This document shows, in pieces, positions 1-7,266 of a stretch of DNA of 38,010 bases. The notes under the pieces are model-generated. The model was not told where the DNA came from. It ran no database searches and saw nothing but the letters and a program-made list of their open reading frames with translations. The stretch's first letter is position 1; each line of letters opens with the position of its first letter. Both the position numbers and the translations under genes were made by a program. This stretch comes from Flavihumibacter sp. CACIAM 22H1 (lineage in GTDB: Bacteria > Bacteroidota > Bacteroidia > Chitinophagales > Chitinophagaceae), in the NCBI RefSeq assembly GCF_001601815.1, contig NZ_LUKG01000033.1, positions 1-38,010 on the forward strand, in the 5' to 3' direction.

Positions 1-120
1 GTTTGGTGTAATGCCAGGTTATCTGCTTTCAATTGGTACCGGAAGTTTGGCTTTCAGCAGGAGGGCAGCAGCTGGCATAAAAACGGAATTGAGTATATCA
101 TCATGTTCAAAAAAATCTGA
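1..120 (+). CDS. GNAT family N-acetyltransferase, C-terminal fragment (5' end outside window)
   Basis: Frame 1 is open from the window edge to a TGA at 118-120 and encodes the last 39 residues of a protein. The fragment starts VWCNARLSAFNWYRKFGF and ends with a GIEYIIMFKKI tail. The WCNAR...A..WYRKFGF pattern is typical of the end of the acetyl-CoA binding fold in ElaA/YitH-like GNAT acetyltransferases. The stop lies 2 nt before hisA, so the gene is very probably part of the his operon. Substrate cannot be inferred, and the N-terminal half is not visible. Confidence 0.7.
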   Translation, partial: VWCNARLSAFNWYRKFGFQQEGSSWHKNGIEYIIMFKKI

Positions 121-122
121 TA

Positions 123-854
123 ATGGAAATTATACCGGCTATTGATTTGATTGATGGAAAATGTGTTCGACTTACGCAGGGCGATTATGCGCAAAAAACT
201 ATTTATAATGAAAATCCTCTGCAGGTAGCCAGGATGTTTGAAGATGCAGGGCTTCGAAGACTACACCTGGTAGATTTGGATGGCGCTAAAGCCGGCAAGG
301 TAACCAACTGGAAAGTATTGGAGCAGGTTGCCGGTAAAACCTCGCTGATCATTGATTTTGGCGGCGGCATCAAAAAAGAAGATGACCTGGCGATCGTGTT
401 TAATTCGGGTGCAGCTATGGCAACTATAGGTAGTTTAGCGGTAAAACAGGAAGCAGTTTTTACGCAGTGGATTCAACACTATGGTGCAGATAAATTTTTA
501 TTGGGTGCTGATGTAAAGGAGGAGCAAATTGCTGTAGCCGGCTGGTTGGAAACTACCGATATTAATATTCTTGATTTCATTACCAATTACCAGTCAAAGG
601 GTATACGCCAGCTTTTTTGTACAGATGTAAGTAAAGATGGGAAGCTGGAAGGTCCATCTGTTACGCTGTACGAAAAAATCATCCGAAGTTTTCCTGGAAT
701 AGAGCTGATTGCAAGCGGAGGAGTAAGTAATATGACTGATTTACACCGGTTGGCATCCATAGGATGCAGTGGCGCAATTGTTGGAAAAGCGATCTATGAA
801 CAGCGCATCACACTCCAGGAACTTTCGCGTTTTAATGAATCGAATCCAAAATAA
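123..854 (+). CDS. hisA: Phosphoribosylformimino-5-aminoimidazole carboxamide ribotide isomerase
   Basis: Histidine biosynthesis isomerase, 243 residues, the normal length of this TIM barrel. It converts ProFAR to PRFAR in the cytoplasm by an Amadori rearrangement. The two catalytic aspartates are visible: D8 in [13 protein letters not shown] and D130 in [16 protein letters not shown]. Phosphate-binding loops are seen as DFGGGIK and ASGGVSN. The start is 2 nt after the GNAT stop and 5 nt separate its stop from hisF, so it is read as one operon with hisF and hisIE. No Shine-Dalgarno sequence is evident, as usual for Bacteroidota. Confidence 0.97.
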   Translation: MEIIPAIDLIDGKCVRLTQGDYAQKTIYNENPLQVARMFEDAGLRRLHLVDLDGAKAGKVTNWKVLEQVAGKTSLIIDFGGGIKKEDDLAIVFNSGAAMATIGSLAVKQEAVFTQWIQHYGADKFLLGADVKEEQIAVAGWLETTDINILDFITNYQSKGIRQLFCTDVSKDGKLEGPSVTLYEKIIRSFPGIELIASGGVSNMTDLHRLASIGCSGAIVGKAIYEQRITLQELSRFNESNPK

Positions 855-859
855 CCGCT

Positions 860-1621
860 ATGCTTACAAAACGAATAATTCCCTGCCTTGATATTAAAGA
901 TGGGCGTACCGTTAAAGGTACCAATTTTGTAGACCTGAGAGATGCCGGAGACCCGGTAGAACTGGGTCGTTTGTATGCCAGCCAGGGAGCCGACGAATTG
1001 GTGTTCCTCGATATTACCGCCACCGTAGAAAAAAGGAAAACACTCAGCGAATTGGTGAACCGCATCAGTCACCAGATTAATATTCCTTTTACCGTGGGCG
1101 GTGGTATCAGCAGCGTAGAAGATGTTAAAATTTTATTACAAAATGGTGCAGATAAGATTTCAGTAAATACCGCAGCCTTCAAGCGTCCGGCCCTACTTGC
1201 TGAATTAGAGAAAGAATTTGGTAGCCAATGCGTAGTGCTGGCTATTGATACCCGGTTGGAAGAGGACGGGGAATGGTATGTTTACCTGAATGGAGGCCGT
1301 ACCAAAACCGACCGAACCTGTACAGATTGGGCAGAAGAAGCCGTGGCCCTGGGGGCAGGAGAAATCCTCCTCACCTCCATGAATCACGATGGAACCAAAC
1401 AGGGTTTTGCACTTGATATAACCCGCCGATTATCTACTCGCTTACCGGTGCCGGTAATTGCGAGCGGGGGAGGGGGGCAACTGTCGCACTTTGTGGATGT
1501 TTTTAAAGAGGCAAAAGCAGATGCTGCCCTTGCGGCCAGTATTTTTCACTTTAAGGAAATAGCGATTCCTACGTTGAAAGAGTATCTTCAGCAGGCTGGA
1601 ATTCCGGTCAGAATCGGGTAG
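860..1621 (+). CDS. hisF: Imidazole glycerol phosphate synthase, cyclase subunit
   Basis: Synthase half of IGP synthase, 253 residues. With the glutaminase HisH (expected upstream, outside the window) it turns PRFAR plus glutamine-derived ammonia into IGP and AICAR. Catalytic D11 ([13 protein letters not shown]) and D130 (VLAIDTR) are present, as are the phosphate-binding TVGGGI and ASGGGG loops. The second loop reads ASGGGG where ASGGAG is more usual, a conservative change. The 25-bp gap to hisIE carries a promoter-like TACATTTG. Confidence 0.97.
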   Translation: MLTKRIIPCLDIKDGRTVKGTNFVDLRDAGDPVELGRLYASQGADELVFLDITATVEKRKTLSELVNRISHQINIPFTVGGGISSVEDVKILLQNGADKISVNTAAFKRPALLAELEKEFGSQCVVLAIDTRLEEDGEWYVYLNGGRTKTDRTCTDWAEEAVALGAGEILLTSMNHDGTKQGFALDITRRLSTRLPVPVIASGGGGQLSHFVDVFKEAKADAALAASIFHFKEIAIPTLKEYLQQAGIPVRIG

Positions 1622-1634
1622 GGCTAAAAATAAG

Positions 1635-1642
1635 TACATTTG
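1635..1642 (+). promoter_or_regulatory. Candidate Bacteroidota -7 element before hisIE
   Basis: TACATTTG matches the TAnnTTTG consensus exactly and ends 4 nt before the hisIE ATG, in the short hisF-hisIE gap. A clear -33 TTTG is not seen. If used, it would give an internal, near-leaderless hisIE transcript. Confidence 0.4.
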
Positions 1643-1646
1643 TTCC

Positions 1647-2243
1647 ATGAAAGTTGATTTTCAAAAGTATGCAGATGGCCTGGTGCCGGCAATCATCCAG
1701 GATCATACCACCCAAAAAGTGCTGATGATGGGTTTTATGAATGAAGAAGCACTGCATAAAACCGAAAGCACCGGAAAAGTAACTTTCTTCAGCAGGTCCA
1801 AACAACGGTTATGGACAAAAGGAGAAGAAAGTGGAAATTTTCTGGAACTTAAATCGCTGGCGGTTGATTGTGACCAGGATACCTTACTCATAAAAGTACA
1901 TCCGGTTGGACCAACCTGTCATACAGGGGCAGATACCTGTTGGAGTGAAAGGAACCACCAGGAAGATTTCCTGTTTTACCTGGAAGATATTATTGATTTG
2001 CGTAAACAGGCTTCTCCCGACGCCTCCTATGTAGCCCGGCTCTTTTCTAAGGGGCTGAATAAAATTGCCCAGAAAGTAGGGGAAGAAGCGGTGGAAGTAG
2101 TGATTGAAGCAAAAGATAATAATGACGAACTTTTTTTGAATGAATCCGCTGATCTGCTTTTCCATTACCTGCTCCTGCTGAATGCTAAGGGATTTCGCTT
2201 GCAGGATGTACTGGACGTGCTTAAAGACCGGCATGCTAAATAA
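1647..2243 (+). CDS. hisIE: Bifunctional phosphoribosyl-AMP cyclohydrolase / phosphoribosyl-ATP pyrophosphatase
   Basis: A fusion of 198 residues catalysing steps 2 and 3 of histidine synthesis. Residues about 1-105 are the HisI cyclohydrolase: TFFSRSKQRLWTKGEESGN, the DCDQD cluster (D74, D76, D78) and cysteines C75, C91 and C98 for zinc and magnesium. Residues about 106-198 are the HisE pyrophosphohydrolase, an all-alpha MazG-like domain with KVGEEAVEVVIEAK. It is the last recognisable his gene of the operon; a thioredoxin-like gene follows 9 bp later. Confidence 0.97.
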   Translation: MKVDFQKYADGLVPAIIQDHTTQKVLMMGFMNEEALHKTESTGKVTFFSRSKQRLWTKGEESGNFLELKSLAVDCDQDTLLIKVHPVGPTCHTGADTCWSERNHQEDFLFYLEDIIDLRKQASPDASYVARLFSKGLNKIAQKVGEEAVEVVIEAKDNNDELFLNESADLLFHYLLLLNAKGFRLQDVLDVLKDRHAK

Positions 2244-2252
2244 AATATCCAT

Positions 2253-3359
2253 ATGAAATATATTACATCCTCCCTATGGTTGTGCTTTCTGACAGCCTTT
2301 GTTCTACCTTCCTTTGCGCAGGAAGGAAGTTTTCAAATCAGCGGCAATGTAAAAGGGCTGCCGGATAAATCACTGGTTGCTATTACAGATCCTGACCGTC
2401 CGGGAGATACGTTGGCCAAAGCCGTTTCTAAAAAAGAACAGTTTGAATTGAAGGGGAAATTAGCGGAGGTAAAACTGTACCATATTTCTTTTCTTCCTTC
2501 TGATAAAAAAGGGCTGCTGTTCCTGGATGCTAAAAAAATGCAGGTTTCGGGCGATATCAATGCGATCCAACAACTTAGTCTAACCGGCTCTCAGCCACAT
2601 GAAGGATTTGTTGCATTTCAAAAACAGTTCGAGCCATTTTTTCGCCAATATGCACAGCTTTCAGAAACAGCTAACCGGTCGGGCGTTACAGATAGTCTGA
2701 TGCAGCAATACAAGCAATTGATCAATGATCTGTCTGCATCGGCTGTAAAATTTGCAGAGCAACGAAAAGATCAGGTAGTTGCGCCATTTATGTGGGCAAC
2801 TATTTTGCAGGTTGTTGAAAATCCTGACCTGGTAGAACAGAGTTTCAATACGTTTTCACCGGCTGTTCAAGCCAGCTTTTACGGCCAGTTCCTGGCTGGT
2901 CGGCTGGCCGATGCAAAAATAGGACGGGTGGGCTCCGAGGCCCTTGATTTTTCCCAGGCCGATCCAAACGGTAAGCCCATCAGCCTTTCCTCTTTCCGGG
3001 GTAAATATGTATTGGTAGATTTTTGGGCAAGCTGGTGCGGACCCTGTCGGCAGGAAAATCCGAACCTGGTGGAAGCGCATGAAAAATTCAAGAACAAAAA
3101 CTTTACGGTTTTAGGCGTTTCGCTCGATAACAACAAAGAAAAATGGTTAAAAGCAATTACCGATGATAAGCTCGACTGGGCACAGGTAAGTGATTTGAAA
3201 CACTGGCAGAATGAAGTAGCTCTTAAGTATAAAGTGCAGTCAATTCCGCAGAATCTGCTGATCGATCCTAAGGGAATCATCATTGCCAAAAACCTTCGTG
3301 GACCCGATCTTCAAGCTAAATTATGCGAATTATTGGGATGTGAGGGAGGCGGAAACTGA
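2253..3359 (+). CDS. TlpA/ResA-like thiol-disulfide oxidoreductase with DUF4369-type N-terminus
   Basis: Periplasmic thioredoxin-fold protein of 368 residues. An N-terminal signal peptide (residues 1-22, ending SFAQ) is followed by a beta-rich region resembling DUF4369 (about 25-120), a helical linker, and a redoxin/AhpC-TSA domain (about 225-360). The active-site motif is WASWCGPC with cysteines at 262 and 265, and the cis-proline loop is seen as VQSIPQNLLID. Such proteins keep periplasmic thiols reduced, for example during cytochrome c maturation. The 9-bp spacing to hisIE suggests read-through from the his operon, although no functional link is apparent. Confidence 0.9.
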   Translation: MKYITSSLWLCFLTAFVLPSFAQEGSFQISGNVKGLPDKSLVAITDPDRPGDTLAKAVSKKEQFELKGKLAEVKLYHISFLPSDKKGLLFLDAKKMQVSGDINAIQQLSLTGSQPHEGFVAFQKQFEPFFRQYAQLSETANRSGVTDSLMQQYKQLINDLSASAVKFAEQRKDQVVAPFMWATILQVVENPDLVEQSFNTFSPAVQASFYGQFLAGRLADAKIGRVGSEALDFSQADPNGKPISLSSFRGKYVLVDFWASWCGPCRQENPNLVEAHEKFKNKNFTVLGVSLDNNKEKWLKAITDDKLDWAQVSDLKHWQNEVALKYKVQSIPQNLLIDPKGIIIAKNLRGPDLQAKLCELLGCEGGGN

Positions 3360-3398
3360 TACCCGGATAAAATACCCGGAACCTGAAAATATGCCGAA

Positions 3399-4040
3399 AT
3401 GGAGCGCTCTATCAAAAATGCGTTTCTGGAGCAGATGAAGGGATGGGCCAACGAATCGGAAATAGAACGGATGTGGAAAGAAATTGAAAAAGCATACGCT
3501 GCTAAAAACCGGTTCTATCATACGATTTCCCACCTTGATCAATTGCTGACCGAACTGAAAATATGTTTGGACCTGGTGCCTTACTGGCAGGAAATAGTGG
3601 CCGCTATTGCCTACCATGATATCATATATTCTATCCGCAGGCAGGATAATGAAGAGAAAAGCGCCTTGCTTGCAGTTGCCCGCCTTCAGGCAATTTCATG
3701 GCCACCGGAAAAAATTGAATTGGTTCGTCAACTTATTCTGGCAACAAAAGGACACCATGCTGCTGGTTTCGACCTCATCAATTATTTTACAGATGCAGAC
3801 CTTGCGATCCTTGGAAAACCAGCTGCCTTGTATCAGCAGTATGCAGGTAATATCCGAAAAGAGTATAGAATTTTTCCGGATTTCTTATACCGGAAAGGTC
3901 GAAAAAAACTGCTTCAGCATTTTCTTGAAGTGCCGCGTATTTATAAAACAGCGCAGTTTTACCAATTGTATGAATCCCAGGCCAGAACAAACCTGACCTG
4001 GGAAATCGCTTACCTGGATGGTGTTGCAGAAAGGCCTTAA
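3399..4040 (+). CDS. HD-superfamily predicted metal-dependent hydrolase
   Basis: Cytoplasmic protein of 213 residues without signal peptide. It has the layout of small HD-domain phosphohydrolases of unknown substrate: an RFYHTISHL motif (H41, H45), the central AYHDIIY with the HD pair at 73-74, and YFTDADLAIL with D132/D134 as the distal metal ligand. Database entries of this family sometimes carry a misleading NMDA receptor name. It follows the TlpA gene by 39 bp on the same strand and ends tail-to-tail with the convergent TonB receptor, overlapping it by 4 bp. Confidence 0.8.
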   Translation: MERSIKNAFLEQMKGWANESEIERMWKEIEKAYAAKNRFYHTISHLDQLLTELKICLDLVPYWQEIVAAIAYHDIIYSIRRQDNEEKSALLAVARLQAISWPPEKIELVRQLILATKGHHAAGFDLINYFTDADLAILGKPAALYQQYAGNIRKEYRIFPDFLYRKGRKKLLQHFLEVPRIYKTAQFYQLYESQARTNLTWEIAYLDGVAERP

Positions 4041-6493
4041 AACTCAACAATGAATCCGATTGTTGGAAGCAGGCTTCCGTCATTATTAGCAAGGATAACA
4101 GGAATGGCATTGGACCCGTTTTGCTGAATCGGTTGCCCGTCTGTTGTTTGAAAAGCTGCGTTATCGGCCGTTCTTCGAAACGTATATTGAGGTATGCCCG
4201 GGTTTTTTGAGTTATACCAGTTTTGGATATCCAGGTATAAGTCTAGTGTAAATCGTCGGTAATTCCATTTTTTGTCGACGCGGAGATCGCTGGCATGAAA
4301 GGCTGGCAGCTCAAGGCTGTTGGTACGGTTAAAATCAAAAACACCCGTGCCAAGTGTAAGGTAATTCAGCTGACTGGAAGTAAGGTCAAAAGGCGTGTAA
4401 GGAGCTGCTCCCTGGTACCGGAACTTTAACCCGATTTCCCAGTTTCTTTTAAGTTTATAACCTGCTGTAAGGCTCAGCAAATGACGATTGTCCCAACTGG
4501 CCCTGATCCATTCTTCATTTAAACCGGTAAAAGACGTTTTGTAATAGGTATAACTAAGTATGCCAAAAAAACGTTTGCTTAATTTTTGTTGCGCAAAAAA
4601 TTCAACTCCGGTAACGCGGCCTTTCCCTTCCTGGTTCACCAGTTCATTACCAATAGCCCCAAACTCTGTTCCTTTATTAGCCAAACTGATTCCATCCAGG
4701 ATACTTACCGGGTAATTACTGTATCGCTTATAAAAACCCTCCAGCGTAAACCGGGTATTGGAAGAGGGAAGCCACTCAAACCCGGCAACAATATGACTGC
4801 TTCGGATATAATCACCTGGATTAGTTTGCCCGGTGCTCAGTTGCTGGTAAGCCAGCTGGGTATAACTCGGTAGCCGATAATAAAGTCCATAACTGGTGCT
4901 GAAATTCCATTCGTCAGACAATGCATAACTGGCGCTGATCCGGGGACTCCATTGTTTTAAGGGATTAGCAGTACTGTTACCAGCCGAATTTCCATCTATC
5001 CGTATACCGGCACTTATAGCCAGCCTGTCGCTCCAGATCTTGCGCCCGCTTTGTACAAAAGCCCCATACCGAAGAAAATTCAGTGAATTGGTTGATTCCA
5101 ATTCAATGGCAGGCTGTAGAATATTTCCCTGTTCATCCCTTAGTTCTGGCCTGAACTGCTGGAAAAATTCATTGTTAAACTGGATGTACTGAGCAGAGGC
5201 ACCATAGGTTAGTTTCCATTTATGCAGGTTCAGGGTTTGGTCGATCCTGAGTTTGTTTTCCGTTTCCCGGCTATTGATGCGAAAAGTGCGGGTATCCTCC
5301 GTCGGTTCCTCATTATCGAGGTATTTGTCCGCTTTATTATTTAATGTATTACGGCTGATGGCCAGGTTAAGAAATCCACGGGCGGTTAATCGTTTGATAC
5401 TGGCACCAACCGTATAATTCCATTGATTGATCAAGGGGCTGCTGTTGACTGCATATAATTTTTCTGGTGTAGCTTCCTTGGGGGCTGCAAACCTGAATTC
5501 ATCAATGGCACCAATTCCCAAAACCTGCAGGGTTGTTTTTTCATTGATCCGGGTAGTGGTTTTGAACTGAAAATCCCAATAATTGGGCCGGATGGGTAAA
5601 TCGATTAGTTGAAACAATAACTGTAGATAACTTCTTCTTGCGCTTACCAAAAAGCTTGTTTTTGGACTGGCAGGTCCATCCAGTGTTACAGCCAGTTCCG
5701 TAGCGCTTAACCGCAGGTTTCCCTGCAACCTGTTTGGGTTACCGTTTTTCTGTTTAAACTGGAAAACACTGCTTAACGCATTATCGTACCGCGCGTCGAA
5801 GGCGGAACTGCTGAGTTTTACGTCTTCAATAAAACTCACGTTCAGAATTCCCTGGGGGCCGCCCCCGCTTCCCTGGGTGCTGAAATGGTTTATCAACGGA
5901 ACTTCAATGCCATCGAGGTAAAAGACATTTTCGCTGGGAGCGCCGCCGCGGATGATGATATCATTACGAAAGCCACCGCCTCCAACACCGCCTCCCACAC
6001 CGGGAAGCGACTGGATAACCCGGCTGATATCAAAATTACCGCCCGGATTTGCTTTGATATCTTCTGTAGTAAGCCGCTGGATGCTGAGCGGGCTTTCCAG
6101 GCTGGTGGCCCGGGCACTTGCCTTCCTGCCCGAAACCAATACCTCGTTTAATATTGTTCCGGCCGGTTCCATTTCAATCGTGAAATTGTTTTCATTACCG
6201 GATGTTATCACCACATTGTTGATGATTTTTAGAGAATACCCCAATGCGCTGAATTCGAGAGAATAGGTTCCAACAGGGATACCCGAAATCCGGAATCTTC
6301 CGATGGAATCTGAACTGCTGCCGGTTCCGGAGGGTTTTAGCAGTACCGAAGCAGCCATGATCGGTTTTTGGGTGTTTTTGTCGAGAATGATTCCACTGAT
6401 AGCGCCATTTACCTGAGCAGCCAGGTACTGATGGAGCAATATGCTCACCAGTAATAGGATAAGGTGTTTCCCAGCAGTATACGATTGACTCAT
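4037..6493 (-). CDS. TonB-dependent outer-membrane receptor with carboxypeptidase-like regulatory domain
   Basis: Outer-membrane active transporter of 818 residues. A signal peptide (residues 1-26, ending YLAAQ) precedes a CarboxypepD-reg-like beta sandwich (about 30-110), a plug domain (about 130-230, including a glycine-rich GVGGGVGGGG stretch and FYLDGIEVPLINHFSTQG), and a 22-strand type barrel ending in IGFIVEF. No SusD partner is adjacent, so it is not a typical polysaccharide SusCD pair. It is divergent from a MarR-type regulator, with palindromes in the 97-bp shared intergenic region, so control by that regulator is plausible. Substrate is unknown. Confidence 0.9.
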   Translation of the reverse strand: MSQSYTAGKHLILLLVSILLHQYLAAQVNGAISGIILDKNTQKPIMAASVLLKPSGTGSSSDSIGRFRISGIPVGTYSLEFSALGYSLKIINNVVITSGNENNFTIEMEPAGTILNEVLVSGRKASARATSLESPLSIQRLTTEDIKANPGGNFDISRVIQSLPGVGGGVGGGGFRNDIIIRGGAPSENVFYLDGIEVPLINHFSTQGSGGGPQGILNVSFIEDVKLSSSAFDARYDNALSSVFQFKQKNGNPNRLQGNLRLSATELAVTLDGPASPKTSFLVSARRSYLQLLFQLIDLPIRPNYWDFQFKTTTRINEKTTLQVLGIGAIDEFRFAAPKEATPEKLYAVNSSPLINQWNYTVGASIKRLTARGFLNLAISRNTLNNKADKYLDNEEPTEDTRTFRINSRETENKLRIDQTLNLHKWKLTYGASAQYIQFNNEFFQQFRPELRDEQGNILQPAIELESTNSLNFLRYGAFVQSGRKIWSDRLAISAGIRIDGNSAGNSTANPLKQWSPRISASYALSDEWNFSTSYGLYYRLPSYTQLAYQQLSTGQTNPGDYIRSSHIVAGFEWLPSSNTRFTLEGFYKRYSNYPVSILDGISLANKGTEFGAIGNELVNQEGKGRVTGVEFFAQQKLSKRFFGILSYTYYKTSFTGLNEEWIRASWDNRHLLSLTAGYKLKRNWEIGLKFRYQGAAPYTPFDLTSSQLNYLTLGTGVFDFNRTNSLELPAFHASDLRVDKKWNYRRFTLDLYLDIQNWYNSKNPGIPQYTFRRTADNAAFQTTDGQPIQQNGSNAIPVILANNDGSLLPTIGFIVEF

Positions 6494-6535
6494 AGTTTCG
6501 GAAAATTATGGAACCTAGAACAAACCTGAATTAAT

Positions 6536-6565
6536 AAAGTTCAACTTTGAATTAAAATAATTCAA
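6536..6565. promoter_or_regulatory. Two overlapping palindromes in the TonB receptor/MarR divergent promoter region
   Basis: Positions 6547-6565 form a perfect palindrome, TTGAATTA-AAA-TAATTCAA (8-bp arms, 3-nt centre). Overlapping it at 6536-6548 is AAAGTT-C-AACTTT (6-bp arms). MarR dimers bind short AT-rich palindromes of this size, so this is a reasonable operator candidate for the adjacent regulator. Assignment is by position and symmetry only. Confidence 0.55.
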
Positions 6566-6579
6566 TGCAATAATAATTG

Positions 6580-6587
6580 TACATTTA
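6580..6587 (+). promoter_or_regulatory. Candidate -7 element before the MarR-type gene
   Basis: TACATTTA differs from TAnnTTTG only at the last base and ends 3 nt before the ATG at 6591. It lies just downstream of the 6547-6565 palindrome, where a bound repressor would interfere with polymerase. Confidence 0.3.
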
Positions 6588-6590
6588 AAC

Positions 6591-7193
6591 ATGGCTAGCA
6601 TTGATGCGTTATGGGTAGAATACCTTCAGCAGGGGAATTCCCCTACGGCAAAGGAATTTGGTGTATGGCTGATACGCAAAGGCGATGGGGTGTCGGTAGA
6701 TGCAGGTAGTTCCGGCTTCCAGGGACAGGAGAGGGAATTAACGGTTCAGTCCGGTATACTGGTTGGACGATTGCAGCGATTTCTGCATTTTCTTACCAAA
6801 CCTTATTTAAAGGCGGCTGGGCTCACAGAGGATGAACTTATCGTATTAGCCAGCCTGTTATTTATGCAGGAAGTTCCCAAAACCATTCTTCTAAAACAAT
6901 GTCTGATAGAAATTCCTACTGGTAGTGAATTGCTGAAACGAATGAAAAAAGCAGGGCATATTCTGGAAAAAAAACATCCGGATGATGCCAGGAGCACGGT
7001 TATTTCCATAAGTGCAAAGGGGAAGAAACTGGTGCTTCAGACCATGCAAAGCATGCAGGAAATGGAAGATGCTCTTTTTATCCTGAGTAAAGAAGAGCGT
7101 GCTTTACTGGTAACCATACTTGCCAAACTGGATCAATTTCATAGCCACCGGCACGATATTCTTCAATTATCGGAGTTGATGAAGCGGTATTAA
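6591..7193 (+). CDS. MarR-family transcriptional regulator
   Basis: Protein of 200 residues, slightly longer than the usual 140-180 of the family. Residues about 1-60 are an unassigned N-terminal extension. The winged helix-turn-helix follows (about 75-160): a divergent recognition region ending ELLKRMKKAGHILEKK and the wing DDARSTVISISAKGKKL, which matches the conserved D.R...v.lT.kG pattern. A C-terminal dimerisation helix completes it. It is divergent from a TonB receptor and upstream of a DUF5916 protein, so it probably controls one or both, through the palindromes at 6536-6565. Ligand unknown. Confidence 0.8.
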   Translation: MASIDALWVEYLQQGNSPTAKEFGVWLIRKGDGVSVDAGSSGFQGQERELTVQSGILVGRLQRFLHFLTKPYLKAAGLTEDELIVLASLLFMQEVPKTILLKQCLIEIPTGSELLKRMKKAGHILEKKHPDDARSTVISISAKGKKLVLQTMQSMQEMEDALFILSKEERALLVTILAKLDQFHSHRHDILQLSELMKRY

Positions 7194-7266
7194 ATCAAAT
7201 TGTATTAATTTCAACCATACGCTGCACAACACATAGAAACCATGTAAATTGATTAATAGCATTGGT

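Noticed and set aside
5966-6000. GC-rich repetitive stretch in the TonB receptor gene
   Set aside because: It simply encodes the glycine-rich GVGGGVGGGG segment of the plug domain and is not a separate repeat element.
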